A DNA stretch of 64,000 nucleotides. Origin: Thiothrix litoralis. GTDB taxonomy: Bacteria; Pseudomonadota; Gammaproteobacteria; Thiotrichales; Thiotrichaceae. Under the pieces are notes generated by a model. It did no database searches, was not told where the DNA came from, and was given only the letters and a program-made list of their open reading frames with translations. Below, one piece after another: positions 37,273 to 47,164 of the stretch; position 1 is the first letter of the stretch, and each line of letters begins with the position of its first letter. The stretch lies in contig NZ_CP072801.1 of NCBI RefSeq assembly GCF_017901135.1, positions 3,407,501 to 3,471,500 of the forward strand. The letters are read 5' to 3'. The position numbers and the translations under genes were made by a program.

Positions 37273-38268
37273 ATGCAAGGTACGCAACATTCACGCCTGT
37301 TTGAGCGCTTGCTGGGTCGCGCCCCGGATTATGTCAGTTTCGGGTTGGTGATTGTGTTCGGCTTTTTGCTGGCACGCCTGACGTGGATGTTGTTCCCGGC
37401 GGAACCCCGCCCCTTGCTTAACGATTCCGCGTCAAGCAGCGTTGGCAGTGCCGCCTCGCCAGCCAACAGCTTGGGGGACAAGCTAGCAAGCTACCATTTA
37501 TTTGGGCAATATCAGGCCGATGGCAGCAAACCTGCCCCTACCAATATTCAGCAGACGCAACTCGCCCTGAAACTGCAAGGGGTGTACGCTCCTTCCCGGA
37601 ACAAAGGCTTTGCGGTGATCGAAGATGCAGGCCAGCAAAAAACCTATGCGATCGGTGACAAGATCGGTGCTTCTGGGGCGACGCTGGAACAGGTGCTGGC
37701 AGACCATGTGTTGTTGCGGCGCAATGGCTTGCTGGAAAAGCTGATGTTGCCTAAACCGGAAAGCAGCGGTGGCGGCATGGCTTTTGCTGCGGGGCTGGAT
37801 AGTGCGCCAGCCGATATGCCCATGACTGAGTATTCTGCGCCACCCGAGATGATGCCGCCGCCCGATATGTTTACCCCCAGTGAAGGTGCAGTGCCACCAC
37901 CACAGCCAGAGATGGAGCAGCCAGCACCGGAACAGCCCGCGATACCGGCGGCTTCGGCTAATGATTTGGGCGATTTCCGTCAGTCCGTACTCAATAACAA
38001 TATGCGCCTGATGGAAGTGGCTAGCCCACAACCTTATGAGCGTGATGGCAAGTTTCTGGGGTTTCAGTTAAGCCCTGGCAGCAATGTCGCCATGTTCAAC
38101 CAGTTGGGCCTACAGGCCGGTGATATTGTGACTGCTGTGAATGGTACACAACTGGAAAACCCTGCGATTGCGATGCGCATGTTGCAGGAAGCGGGAACTG
38201 CTTCGCAAATCAACCTGAATATCACCCGCAACGGTCAGGAAGTGTCGCTGCCGATCAGTTTCCAGTAA
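37273..38268 (+). CDS. gspC: Type II secretion system inner-membrane protein GspC, orphan gene
   Basis: 331 residues. A single N-terminal transmembrane helix (about 21-40) is followed by the homology region, LKLQGVYA and KGFAVIEDAGQQKTYAIGDK, which contacts the secretin. A Pro/Met-rich linker (about 170-235) leads to a C-terminal PDZ domain (about 255-330) with GLQAGDIVTAVNG. No other gsp gene is in the window. Alternatively it could serve a related envelope complex. Confidence 0.85.
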   Translation: MQGTQHSRLFERLLGRAPDYVSFGLVIVFGFLLARLTWMLFPAEPRPLLNDSASSSVGSAASPANSLGDKLASYHLFGQYQADGSKPAPTNIQQTQLALKLQGVYAPSRNKGFAVIEDAGQQKTYAIGDKIGASGATLEQVLADHVLLRRNGLLEKLMLPKPESSGGGMAFAAGLDSAPADMPMTEYSAPPEMMPPPDMFTPSEGAVPPPQPEMEQPAPEQPAIPAASANDLGDFRQSVLNNNMRLMEVASPQPYERDGKFLGFQLSPGSNVAMFNQLGLQAGDIVTAVNGTQLENPAIAMRMLQEAGTASQINLNITRNGQEVSLPISFQ

Positions 38269-38270
38269 GC

Positions 38271-38972
38271 CTATTGGCAAGCCGCGAGTTTATAGCCGAC
38301 CCCGTGCACGGTTTCAATCACATTTTCACAGCCTGCGTCGGCAAATTTCTGGCGAATATGGCGGATATGACTGTCGATGGTGCGGTCGCTGACATACACA
38401 TTGCTGTCATAGGCATTGCCCATAATGCTGTCGCGGCTGAATACGCGGGTGGGTTGGCGGGCGAACAGTTGCAACATGGCAAATTCGGTGGCGGTCAGGC
38501 TTAAGGCGATGCTATCCCAACAGGCAGTGTGCTGTTCGGGCTGGATGCTGAGCTTGCCGTGGCACAAGGTTCCTTGCGGTAATTCAGCCGCAGGCTTGCT
38601 GTGCTGTTGCTGGGTGCGTTTGAGGATGACGTTGATGCGTGCCACCAGTTCACGCGGGCTGAAGGGTTTGGTGACGTAATCATCGCCGCCGATTTCTAGC
38701 CCCAAGATACGGTCAATTTCATCATCACGCGAAGACAGGAACAAAATCGGCACTTCGGAAAACTTGCGAATTTCGCGGCAGACTTCCAGCCCGTCGAGCT
38801 CCGGCATATTAATGTCGAGCACCATCAGGTCGGTGGGGTGCTGGCGGAACGTGTCGAGTGCCTGTCGCCCGTCTTCGGTTTGCGTGACCTGCATTCCCGC
38901 TTTTTCCAGCGCAAAGCCGATCACATCGCGGATATGAGGGTCGTCGTCTGCAATGAGGATATGTTTGTTCAT
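38271..38972 (-). CDS. OmpR-family response regulator without adjacent kinase
   Basis: 233 residues. Receiver domain with acidic pocket DDDP near residue 9 and phosphorylatable Asp in VLDINMPELDG. KPFSPREL carries the conserved Lys. The C-terminal OmpR/PhoB winged helix has LTATEFAMLQLFARQP and the terminal ETVHGVGYKL. No histidine kinase gene is adjacent: the stop is 2 bases from that of convergent gspC, and the upstream side is 400 bases of non-coding DNA containing a large hairpin. Confidence 0.93.
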   Translation of the reverse strand: MNKHILIADDDPHIRDVIGFALEKAGMQVTQTEDGRQALDTFRQHPTDLMVLDINMPELDGLEVCREIRKFSEVPILFLSSRDDEIDRILGLEIGGDDYVTKPFSPRELVARINVILKRTQQQHSKPAAELPQGTLCHGKLSIQPEQHTACWDSIALSLTATEFAMLQLFARQPTRVFSRDSIMGNAYDSNVYVSDRTIDSHIRHIRQKFADAGCENVIETVHGVGYKLAACQ

Positions 38973-39379
38973 GGTGCTGATACTAACAGAAAATAATAAA
39001 CCCCAACTGACGGGTGTCGTACCGCCGGTCGGGGTTCAGGAGTCTCTGGGCTAATACTTTCAAGCCCATCGGGAAACTGACCGTAAGTGAAGATTATTGT
39101 TGTCATCGTGTCAGTACCCGATTCGGTGAGTAGTGTCAGGAACGTATGCTACTGCCAGTGTGTGCAGGTTTTATTCCGATATTGTGGAGATACCTCGGAA
39201 AAAGTTTGCAGATTGTGTGCAGGAGTGCCTTGCAAGGCATCTCTGCCCCCAGCCTGTCATAGAAAAATCATGGCTTTCTGCAATTTACGCTTGAATTTGC
39301 TCTTACTCCATGCTCCAAGATGCTTTACAATCGCCTCCTTATCCGCAGTTCCTGCGTTTCTTCTTTGAGATTTGGACAA
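38973..39379. other. Intergenic region with large hairpin
   Basis: About 400 bases between the response regulator and the EF-G gene, divergent. The part nearest the regulator folds into a long stem (listed separately). The rest shows no convincing open frame or RNA family, only unsupported promoter-like pieces before the EF-G gene. Confidence 0.5.
38999..39036. repeat. Long imperfect hairpin upstream of the response regulator
   Basis: AACCCC (38999-39004) pairs with GGGGTT (39031-39036). Inside it ACTGACGG pairs with CCGCCGGT by Watson-Crick and G-T pairs, leaving an 8-base loop. It is 26 bases upstream of the regulator start on that gene's strand, so it could lie in its leader. Confidence 0.5.
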
Positions 39380-41476
39380 ATGACTGATTTAACACTTTAC
39401 CGAAATATTGGCATTTTTGCCCACGTTGACGCGGGCAAGACTACTACCACAGAACGTATCCTGAAGCTGACCGGCAAAATCCACAAGATCGGTGAAGTAC
39501 ATGACGGTGCGGCGACCACCGACTTCATGGTGCAGGAAGCAGAACGCGGGATCACTATCCAGTCTGCGGCAACGACCTGTTTCTGGAAAGACCATCGTTT
39601 TAACGTTATTGATACTCCAGGGCACGTTGACTTCACCATTGAAGTGTACCGTTCACTGAAAGTACTGGATGGCGGTATTGGCGTATTCTGTGGTTCCGGC
39701 GGTGTTGAGCCTCAGTCTGAAACCAACTGGCGTTATGCCAACGATTCCGGCGTTGCTCGTGTCATCTTCGTTAACAAACTTGACCGTCTGGGTGCTGATT
39801 TCTACCGCGTTGTGAAGCAGGTAGAAGACGTACTGGGCGCACGCCCACTGGTCATGGTATTGCCCATCGGTGTTGAAGACGGGTTCTGTGGCATCGTTGA
39901 CCTGCTGACTCGTAAAGCTTGGGTCTGGGACAATTCCGGCGACCCGATGAGCTACGAAATTCAGGATCCACCAGCGGACATGGCTGACAAGATCGAAGAA
40001 TGGCGTGAAAAGCTGATCGAAACAGCGGTTGAGCAAGACGACGACATGATGGAAATGTACCTCGGTGGTGAGGAACCTTCCCTTGAAGACATCAAGCGTT
40101 GCATCCGTAAAGGTACCATCGCGCTGGACTTCTTCCCGACGTTTGCTGGCTCCGCCTTCAAGAACAAAGGCGTACAAAACGTACTCGACGGCGTGGTTGA
40201 TTACCTGCCTAGCCCGGTTGAAGTTAAACCACAGCCTGAAGTTGACCTCGAAGGCAACCCGACTGGCGAATTCGCGATTGTTGATGCTAACCGCCCACTG
40301 CGTGCGCTGGCGTTCAAGATCATGGATGACAAATACGGTGCACTGACCTTTACCCGTATCTATTCCGGTACCATGAAAACCGGCGACACCATCCTCAATA
40401 CCTTCACCGGCAAAACCGAACGGGTAGGCCGCATGGTGGAAATGCACGCGGATGAAGCCAACGCTATCGACTTCGCCCAAGCAGGTGACATTATCGCGCT
40501 GGTTGGTCTGAAGAACGTACAAACCGGTCATACCCTGTCTGATGTGAAGAATCCGGCTACTCTCGAACCGATGGTATTCCCTGATCCGGTTATCTCTTTG
40601 GCTATCTCACCAAAGAACAAAGCCGGTGCAGAAAAAATGGGTGTTGCTCTCAACAAGATGGCGAAAGAAGACCCGTCTTTCCGCATCGAAACTGACCAAG
40701 AAACTGGCGAAACCATCCTCAAAGGCATGGGCGAGTTGCATCTGGACATCAAGGTCGACATCCTGCTGCGTACTCATGGTGTGGAAGTGAACATTGGTAA
40801 ACCACAAGTTGCTTACCGTGAATCCATCACCAGCCGCGTTGAAGACAGCTATACCCACAAGAAGCAGTCGGGTGGTTCTGGTCAATACGGTAAAATCGAC
40901 TACACCATCGAACCAAACGAAGTCGGCGCAGGTTATGCGTTTGAATCTGTGGTTGTGGGTGGTTCCGTACCACGTGAATTCTGGCCTGCGATCGACAAAG
41001 GCTTCCGCGATAGCATGGTAAAAGGCCCATTGGCTGGCTACCCTGTGGTTGACGTGAAAGTCACCTTGCGCGAAGGGGGTTTCCATGCGGTTGACTCCTC
41101 TGCCATCGCGTTTGAAATTGCGGCGAAAGGCGGCTACCGTCAAACCATGCCAAAAGCTGGCCCGCAAATCCTTGAGCCGATCATGAAAGTTGACGTATTC
41201 GCACCAGATTCCCACGTAGGTGATGTTATCGGTGACTTGAACCGTCGCCGTGCGATGATCAAAAATCAGGATACTGCTCCCATCGGTGCACGTATCAAAG
41301 CTGACGTGCCGTTGAGCGAAATGTTTGGTTACATTGGCGACTTGCGTACCATGACTTCCGGTCGTGGCCAGTTCTCGATGGAATTCTCACATTACGCCGC
41401 TTGCCCTAAATCTGTTTCTGAACAGGTTATCAAGGAAGCGCAAGAGCGTAAGAAAGCACTGGAAGCTGAGAAGTAA
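39380..41476 (+). CDS. fusA2: Elongation factor G (second-copy, FusA2-like)
   Basis: 698 residues from the ATG at 39380; an upstream in-frame start would add 20 residues unlike EF-G. GTPase motifs are AHVDAGKTT (G1), RGITI (G2), DTPGH (G3) and NKLD (G4). Domains II-V are complete. Text such as [15 protein letters not shown] and [17 protein letters not shown] resembles the EF-G paralogue of Vibrio and relatives more than classical FusA. The gene is outside a str ribosomal operon, which supports a paralogue. It promotes translocation or ribosome recycling. A strong terminator follows. Confidence 0.9.
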   Translation: MTDLTLYRNIGIFAHVDAGKTTTTERILKLTGKIHKIGEVHDGAATTDFMVQEAERGITIQSAATTCFWKDHRFNVIDTPGHVDFTIEVYRSLKVLDGGIGVFCGSGGVEPQSETNWRYANDSGVARVIFVNKLDRLGADFYRVVKQVEDVLGARPLVMVLPIGVEDGFCGIVDLLTRKAWVWDNSGDPMSYEIQDPPADMADKIEEWREKLIETAVEQDDDMMEMYLGGEEPSLEDIKRCIRKGTIALDFFPTFAGSAFKNKGVQNVLDGVVDYLPSPVEVKPQPEVDLEGNPTGEFAIVDANRPLRALAFKIMDDKYGALTFTRIYSGTMKTGDTILNTFTGKTERVGRMVEMHADEANAIDFAQAGDIIALVGLKNVQTGHTLSDVKNPATLEPMVFPDPVISLAISPKNKAGAEKMGVALNKMAKEDPSFRIETDQETGETILKGMGELHLDIKVDILLRTHGVEVNIGKPQVAYRESITSRVEDSYTHKKQSGGSGQYGKIDYTIEPNEVGAGYAFESVVVGGSVPREFWPAIDKGFRDSMVKGPLAGYPVVDVKVTLREGGFHAVDSSAIAFEIAAKGGYRQTMPKAGPQILEPIMKVDVFAPDSHVGDVIGDLNRRRAMIKNQDTAPIGARIKADVPLSEMFGYIGDLRTMTSGRGQFSMEFSHYAACPKSVSEQVIKEAQERKKALEAEK

Positions 41477-41497
41477 GACTCTCCGCCTTCGGCATGA

Positions 41498-41532
41498 AAA
41501 ACCCCCGCCGGGTGACTGGCGGGGGTTTTTTT
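41498..41532. terminator. Strong bidirectional terminator after the EF-G gene
   Basis: CCCCCGCC (41502-41509) / GGCGGGGG (41518-41525), extended by AAAA/TTTT arms and seven T. It also serves the convergent lipoprotein gene. Confidence 0.9.
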
Positions 41533-41552
41533 ATGGGGTGCGAATATTGGGG

Positions 41553-43862
41553 TTAAAACGCCATCAAATAGCTCTTGCCACCCTGTTCCAGCACGGCATA
41601 ACGCTCGGTACCGTTGGCATTGAAGAACACAAACACCGGCTTGACCACCTCACTGCTGCCATCAATGCTCATGCCTTGCAGTGACACGCTGGTTTCGCGG
41701 TTCAGCAAGGGCGTAGTGTAGGTTTTCAGGCGGTAAGCAGTGGCCTTTTCAATCGCGACAAACTTGGCGGCTTTCTGGGAATGGTCGGCGTGTACCAGAT
41801 AGGTTTCCACCTTGCCATCATCATCTGACAGGGTACGTTGGTAGCGCATGTCGGCTGCTTGCTGGTTGGCGGTTTGGAACAGGGTTCCGCCCGCGCTGAG
41901 CAGGTACATGCCATCATCCGTTGCCCAGACATTACTGGCTGTTCCGCCCAAATCGTACTGGCCTTGGTAAGGCGAGTCATACAGCCACACGGGTTGCGTG
42001 GTGCTGGTGTCGTAGCGGTTCAGGTTGTTGCTGGGAGAGCCGGTGGTATCCAGCGTGTAAACCGCTTGCAAAGCGGGGATGACTTGCAGGTGCGTACCGC
42101 CAAACAAACGTTTGCTGGTGGTAGTGCTCAGGTCTTCCTGTACCACGCCGGTGGTGAGGTCAACCACATACAAATAGCTCCATTGCATACTGGCTGGCGG
42201 GGTCAGGTAAGCCTTGCTGTCACTGCCCAGCGCAATATCAAAGACCTTGAAGCCGATATTGCCGTAGAAGTTCAGGATTTCAGCCGTTTCCAGATCCACT
42301 TGGGTGATGGCTCCATCATGCCCGACCACAGCAGTTTTGCCGTCGGGGCTGATGGCAAGGCTGGTCGGCGGCAGTTGCAAGGTTACACTTTGCTGTCTGC
42401 CGCTGGTGGGGTTGGTGATATTGAGGGTATTACCGGGTAGGCTGCTGACCGTTATCAGTTGATCCAGCGTATCGCTGTAAGCGGCATCCACCGCATTGCT
42501 ACTCAAGGGATTAGCGGTATTCATCACCGTGAGGTCGCGGGTCGCGAGGTTGGTGTTACCGAAAGCATCGGTCGCTTTCAGGCTGAAGGTGTACGTGCCT
42601 TGCTGGGCGGGTGTGAAACTGGCCGTCACGCTGTCAGCCGCCGTCAAAGTAGCGTTACTGCCTTGCGGGGCAGCTTCCAGCGTCCACTGGTAAGTGAGGA
42701 AATCGCCTTCCAGGTCAGTGGTTTGGCTCGCATCCAGTGTCAGTGTCGCGCCTAGCGTGGTGGAAACAGGCAACGCAGCGATGACGGCTTGCGGGGCAAC
42801 ATTGGGCGTGATGGAAAAGTTTTTCAGCACCGATTCATTGCGCACGGAAGGTGATTCGTACACGCCATCACCGTCGGTATCCAGATTGACCTGCAAGTTA
42901 CGTTGCGGTGGAGTGGAGGTGTCATAACCTTGCGCAATCACTTGCACTTTGCTGCTGGCGGCACCGTTCAGGAGGATTTCGCCTTCAAGTGGCACGCCAT
43001 CGGCGGCAAACAGGAAGGGCTTGACGGTGGTGGCATTGACGCAACCTTGCACGCCTTCGCAGAACTTGCCGCTGATGTTGGTATAACCACTGTTTTCCAC
43101 CAGCATGGTGATATTTTCGGCCAATTGTTGTTTGCCGGTGCTCAGGTTGCGCTGGTACTGGTTGACCAGCAAGGTGCTTTGTCCGGTGGCAAGGTTGAGG
43201 TCGGTGCGCAAGGTGCCGGTCGTGGTATAGGGCACATCATCCACACGGATACCCAAGCCTTTCATACTGACGGTGTAGGAAGTCGCTTGCAGCGTCGGCA
43301 CGTTGAACGCATGGATTACCAGCATGGCGGTGCCATTGGTGACGACATTTTCGCTCTTGCACTGGCTGTAAATGACTTGCAGCGTGCCGGTGAACGTGGT
43401 GTCGCTGACTTCCCCGGTGACGGCAGCGGTACCGCCGCCGGGGCAGGTGTCATTGATGTTGACCGAGCGTGCCTGATAATGTTGTGCGGCAATTTGTTGG
43501 GCAGCGAGGGCAGATAAAATTCGTTGCGGTTGCAACAGGCTAGCTTGCACCGCGCTGGCAAGGCTGGTCTTGCTGGGCGTGGCATTATTCGCTGGACGTG
43601 GTGCGGTGATATTGTCGTTGATGTTTTCCGTACCCAGCACCAGATTGACAAAATCCATGCTGTTGGTGGTGTTGAGCAAAGCCAGAATGCGGCTGCCGGT
43701 GTAGACGCTGCTGGCATCTGCCAGGGTGGTGTTGACGCCATTGTTGGTAAGGCTGGTGGTGGTCGTGCCCCCCGTTGTGGTGCTGGAGGTGGTTGTGCCG
43801 CCACCGCACGCGCTCAAAAGTGTGCCTGCCACGAGTACAGGCAAAAGTTGATTGGTTTTCAT
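41553..43862 (-). CDS. Large lipoprotein with PKD domain and propeller-like C-terminus
   Basis: 769 residues from the ATG at 43862 (AGGGGGC upstream). Lipobox LLSAC puts the lipid on Cys19, followed by Gly and a Thr/Ser-rich linker. Residues about 355-450 form a PKD/Ig-like domain (LDASQTTDLEGDFLTYQW). The C-terminal ~320 residues carry repeat-like propeller segments (SPDGKTAVVGHDGAITQVDL; GNIGFKVFDIAL). The C-terminal part is clearly homologous to the next protein upstream. The role is unknown; surface adhesion or ligand sensing would fit. Confidence 0.8.
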   Translation of the reverse strand: MKTNQLLPVLVAGTLLSACGGGTTTSSTTTGGTTTTSLTNNGVNTTLADASSVYTGSRILALLNTTNSMDFVNLVLGTENINDNITAPRPANNATPSKTSLASAVQASLLQPQRILSALAAQQIAAQHYQARSVNINDTCPGGGTAAVTGEVSDTTFTGTLQVIYSQCKSENVVTNGTAMLVIHAFNVPTLQATSYTVSMKGLGIRVDDVPYTTTGTLRTDLNLATGQSTLLVNQYQRNLSTGKQQLAENITMLVENSGYTNISGKFCEGVQGCVNATTVKPFLFAADGVPLEGEILLNGAASSKVQVIAQGYDTSTPPQRNLQVNLDTDGDGVYESPSVRNESVLKNFSITPNVAPQAVIAALPVSTTLGATLTLDASQTTDLEGDFLTYQWTLEAAPQGSNATLTAADSVTASFTPAQQGTYTFSLKATDAFGNTNLATRDLTVMNTANPLSSNAVDAAYSDTLDQLITVSSLPGNTLNITNPTSGRQQSVTLQLPPTSLAISPDGKTAVVGHDGAITQVDLETAEILNFYGNIGFKVFDIALGSDSKAYLTPPASMQWSYLYVVDLTTGVVQEDLSTTTSKRLFGGTHLQVIPALQAVYTLDTTGSPSNNLNRYDTSTTQPVWLYDSPYQGQYDLGGTASNVWATDDGMYLLSAGGTLFQTANQQAADMRYQRTLSDDDGKVETYLVHADHSQKAAKFVAIEKATAYRLKTYTTPLLNRETSVSLQGMSIDGSSEVVKPVFVFFNANGTERYAVLEQGGKSYLMAF

Positions 43863-43903
43863 GAGATAGCCCCCTATTTTCAATGTATACTATTGATTAA
43901 TAA

Positions 43904-45115
43904 TTAGAAATTTATTAAATAAGTGCCAGTACCCTGTTTCAGTACTGCGTAACGTTTTGTGCCATCGCTGTTGAAAAACACGAACTGTGGAATCACCGGG
44001 TCGTCACTGGTGCTGGTCGGTTTCAGGTCGCTGACGGGCTTTTCATCCACCAGATTGAGCGTTGGCATGGCGTAGGTTTTTAGGCTGTACTCCGAGCCAG
44101 TGCCGGTAATGCCCTTGTCCAGAATCACCACGAACTTTGCAGCTTCCTGCGAATTGTCAGCGTGAAGCAGCCGGGTGTTGGGGTCATTGTCGTCGTCCGA
44201 CAGGCTGCGTTGGTACAGCATGTCCTGATCTTGCGTGGTAGCTGTGCTGAACAGGGTTTCGCCTGCGGTCAGGATGTAGCCGCCATCTTCTGTTAGCCAT
44301 AAGCCCTTGCCGCTGCTGCCGCCAATATCATACTCGCCGTTGTAGGGGGAGTCGTATAATCCAGCGGGTGGGGAAGCCGTGTCGGCCTTAATCAAATCGA
44401 CAGGTAGTGTACTTTTGTCATAGATATACAGCACATTCTGGTTGGGGGCGAGTTGCAGGTAAGAGCCGCCCATTTGCACCACGGACAGGCTCGATTTTAC
44501 TTCGCCTGTCCCCAGATTAATGGCTTTGAGGACGCCCCACAATGCATTGCTGGCAGGGGTAGCATACGCCATGCCATTGCCGCTCAGGGCAATGTCAAAC
44601 ACGCTAAAACCAATGTTGTCGTAGAAGTCCAGTACGCTGGCAGTTTGCAGGTTGATGTGGGTAACGCCACTGCTATGCCCGACCACCGCCGTTTTGCCAT
44701 CCGGGCTGATCGCCAAGCTGGTGGGGGCAAGGTTCAGCGGCACTGCCTGTTGCTCGCCGGTTGTCGGGTTGATGATATTCAGCGCGTTGTCGGGTGAAGA
44801 GCTGACCGTGATCAAACGTTCCAGCGCATCGCTGTATTCAGCATCGACTGCATTGCGGGTCAGTGACAAAGTGTTGCTGTTGGCCGTGCTGTCGGTGGTT
44901 GTACCGTTGGTGCTCTCCGATGCGCCACTGCCTGTGGTGGTACTGGTGCTGTCCGTAGTGGTGGAGCCGCTACCAGTGGTTGTGGTGCTGGTGGAAGTAC
45001 TCGTGGATGCATTGGTTCCAGTCGTTACCCCGGAAAGCGAAGCGCCTGTTCCACCCCCGCAAGCGACCAGTACGCTGGACATTAGAAAAATTGGCAGAAT
45101 TTTACCCGTATTCAT
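43904..45115 (-). CDS. Smaller paralogous propeller-like lipoprotein
   Basis: 403 residues. Lipobox VLVAC gives Cys19, then a Thr/Ser/Gly low-complexity linker (about 25-80). The remainder aligns along its length with the C-terminal half of the neighbouring large lipoprotein: both have NAVDAxYSDxLxxLITVSS, SPDGKTAVVGH, NIGFxVFDIAL and SLSDDD followed by a HADxSQ(E/K)AAKFV segment. It lacks the PKD domain. The two genes are 41 bases apart, probably one operon after a tandem duplication. Confidence 0.8.
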   Translation of the reverse strand: MNTGKILPIFLMSSVLVACGGGTGASLSGVTTGTNASTSTSTSTTTTGSGSTTTDSTSTTTGSGASESTNGTTTDSTANSNTLSLTRNAVDAEYSDALERLITVSSSPDNALNIINPTTGEQQAVPLNLAPTSLAISPDGKTAVVGHSSGVTHINLQTASVLDFYDNIGFSVFDIALSGNGMAYATPASNALWGVLKAINLGTGEVKSSLSVVQMGGSYLQLAPNQNVLYIYDKSTLPVDLIKADTASPPAGLYDSPYNGEYDIGGSSGKGLWLTEDGGYILTAGETLFSTATTQDQDMLYQRSLSDDDNDPNTRLLHADNSQEAAKFVVILDKGITGTGSEYSLKTYAMPTLNLVDEKPVSDLKPTSTSDDPVIPQFVFFNSDGTKRYAVLKQGTGTYLINF

Positions 45116-45284
45116 GGAGAACCCCTGTTGTTATTAGTCATTGGGAAAATTTTTATCAATTTATATTATATACCAATTAGTAGAATAAATTAAAATGATA
45201 AATTGGCCTTCCATGATCAGGGCATACCACAGGCTGCAACGACACTGCTATACTTTGCCAACGATTAAAACCGAGGAGATCCCC

Positions 45285-45983
45285 ATGCCCACTATTCTGA
45301 TCACAGGTGCCAATCGCGGCATCGGTCTGGAATTGACCCGCCAGTACGCCGCCGACGGCTGGAACGTGCTGGCCTGTTGCCGTTCCCCGGAAAATGCCCA
45401 TGACCTGAACAAGCTGGTGGCGCAATCCGGTGGCAAGGTCAGCATTCACCTACTGGATGTCGCCAGCGATGCCCAACGTGCTTCCTTGGCAGCCCAACTC
45501 AAAGACCAGCCCATCGACATTCTGTTCAACAGCGCCGGAGTTTCCGGCAACTGGGGTACGCAAGGTTTCGGGCACTGCCAGACGCAGGAATGGCTGGATG
45601 TGCTGCACATTAACGTGATTACCCCAATGCTGATGATGCAGGATTTCGCCGATAACGTGGCGCTGAGTGAACACAAGATCATCGCCAATATGAGCAGCAA
45701 GATGGGCAGCGTGGCGGACAATACCTCCGGCGGCAGCTATTTGTACCGCTCCAGCAAAGCCGCGCTCAATATGGTCAACAAAAGTGCGGCGCACGATCTG
45801 GCGCGAAAGGGCATTACTGTGGTTGCCTTGCACCCCGGCTGGGTACGCACCGACATGGGCGGGCCGAACGGCGAATTGTCTACGGAAGAATCGGTGACGT
45901 CGTTGAAGCGCAATCTGGCGAACGTCACGCTTGCTGATTCAGGCAACTTACTCGACATCGACGGCAGCATTATCCCGTGGTAA
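45285..45983 (+). CDS. Short-chain dehydrogenase/reductase
   Basis: 232 residues from the ATG at 45285 with GAGGAG upstream; the open frame upstream has no family similarity. Cofactor motif TGANRGIG, NSAG, and the active site with YRSSKAALN (YxxxK) preceded by the catalytic Ser region (ANMSSKMGS). It resembles carbonyl-reductase/CsgA-like SDRs that use NAD(P)H. Substrate unknown. The rlmI start lies within its last codons. Confidence 0.9.
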   Translation: MPTILITGANRGIGLELTRQYAADGWNVLACCRSPENAHDLNKLVAQSGGKVSIHLLDVASDAQRASLAAQLKDQPIDILFNSAGVSGNWGTQGFGHCQTQEWLDVLHINVITPMLMMQDFADNVALSEHKIIANMSSKMGSVADNTSGGSYLYRSSKAALNMVNKSAAHDLARKGITVVALHPGWVRTDMGGPNGELSTEESVTSLKRNLANVTLADSGNLLDIDGSIIPW

Positions 45984-47164
45984 GCGGGCAAGTCGTCCTC
46001 AAGCAGGGGCGCGATAAAAATGTCCGCTCCCATCACCCGTGGGTGTTTTCCGGGGCTGTCCAGCACGTCAAAGGCAATCCGCAGTCGGGCGAAACGGTCG
46101 AGCTGCGTGCTGCCAACGGCGACTTGCTGGGGATGGGGGCATGGTCACCCGTTTCGCAAATTCAGGTACGCTTGTGGACGTTTGCAGCAGCGCTGATCGA
46201 CCGCGACTTTTTCATCAGCCGCATTCAGCAAGCCTTGGCATACCGCCAGCAACTCGGCATTCCGCAGCAGAATTCCGGCTACCGGCTGATCAATGCGGAA
46301 TCTGACGGCCTGCCCGGTGTGGTGGTGGATGTGTTCGGTGAATGGCTGGTGATGCAATGCCTCACCACAGGTGCAGAATACTGGAAACACACTCTGGTGG
46401 ATGCGCTAGCCGCCACTATTCCTTGTCGGGGTATTTACGAGCGTTCCGATGTGGAAGTGCGCAAAAAAGAGGGGCTGGAAACCACCAGCGGGTTACTCAA
46501 GGGTGAAATGCCACCGGCCTCCCTCGATATTATGGAAGAAGGTCGCCATTACCGCGTCGATGTCATTAACGGTCACAAGACTGGCTTTTACCTCGACCAG
46601 CGCGACAATCGCAGTGCTTTGCAACAATACGCGCAAGGCAAGACGGTATTGAACTGCTTTTCCTATACCGGCGGTTTCTCGATTGCAGCCTTGCACGGTG
46701 GGGCGTTACAGGCCACCAATATTGACGCTTCCCAGCCCGCGCTTGATCTGGCGGCGCAAGCCGCTGCCCTGAACGGTTTTCAGCCGGAACAAATGGATAA
46801 TATTTGTGGTGATGTGTTCAAACTGCTGCGCGAATACCGTAATGAAGGTCGTCAGTTTGACATCGTGGTGCTCGACCCGCCCAAATTTGCTGAAAACCGC
46901 AAGCAACTGGATAAGGCTGCGCGGGGTTACAAAGACATTAACCTGCTGGGTTTCAAGCTGCTCAAACCGGGTGGTTTGCTGTTCACCTTTTCCTGTTCGG
47001 GTCTGATGGAAAGCGGGCTGTTCCAGAAAATTGTCGCGGATGCGGCGGTGGATGCCGAGTGTGATGCGCGTATCTTGCACAAGCTGGATCAGGCCACTGA
47101 CCACCCGACACGGCTAGCGTTTCCCGAAGGCTATTACCTTAAAGGTCTGGTATGTCAGAAGTAG
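45977..47164 (+). CDS. rlmI: 23S rRNA m5C1962 methyltransferase
   Basis: 395 residues (E. coli RlmI 396). The N-terminal PUA domain (about 1-80) begins VVLKQGRDKNVRSHHPWVF. The methyltransferase core has LNCFSYTGGFSIAA (SAM site), LDPPKFA and FSCSG. The start is GTG 45977, overlapping the SDR gene by 7 bases; there is no ATG that would keep the PUA domain intact. It overlaps the next gene by 13 bases. Confidence 0.93.
   Translation: MVSGQVVLKQGRDKNVRSHHPWVFSGAVQHVKGNPQSGETVELRAANGDLLGMGAWSPVSQIQVRLWTFAAALIDRDFFISRIQQALAYRQQLGIPQQNSGYRLINAESDGLPGVVVDVFGEWLVMQCLTTGAEYWKHTLVDALAATIPCRGIYERSDVEVRKKEGLETTSGLLKGEMPPASLDIMEEGRHYRVDVINGHKTGFYLDQRDNRSALQQYAQGKTVLNCFSYTGGFSIAALHGGALQATNIDASQPALDLAAQAAALNGFQPEQMDNICGDVFKLLREYRNEGRQFDIVVLDPPKFAENRKQLDKAARGYKDINLLGFKLLKPGGLLFTFSCSGLMESGLFQKIVADAAVDAECDARILHKLDQATDHPTRLAFPEGYYLKGLVCQK

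Noticed and set aside
39320-39379. 20-codon upstream extension of the EF-G gene
   Set aside because: EF-G begins [17 protein letters not shown]; the extra residues have no counterpart in the family.
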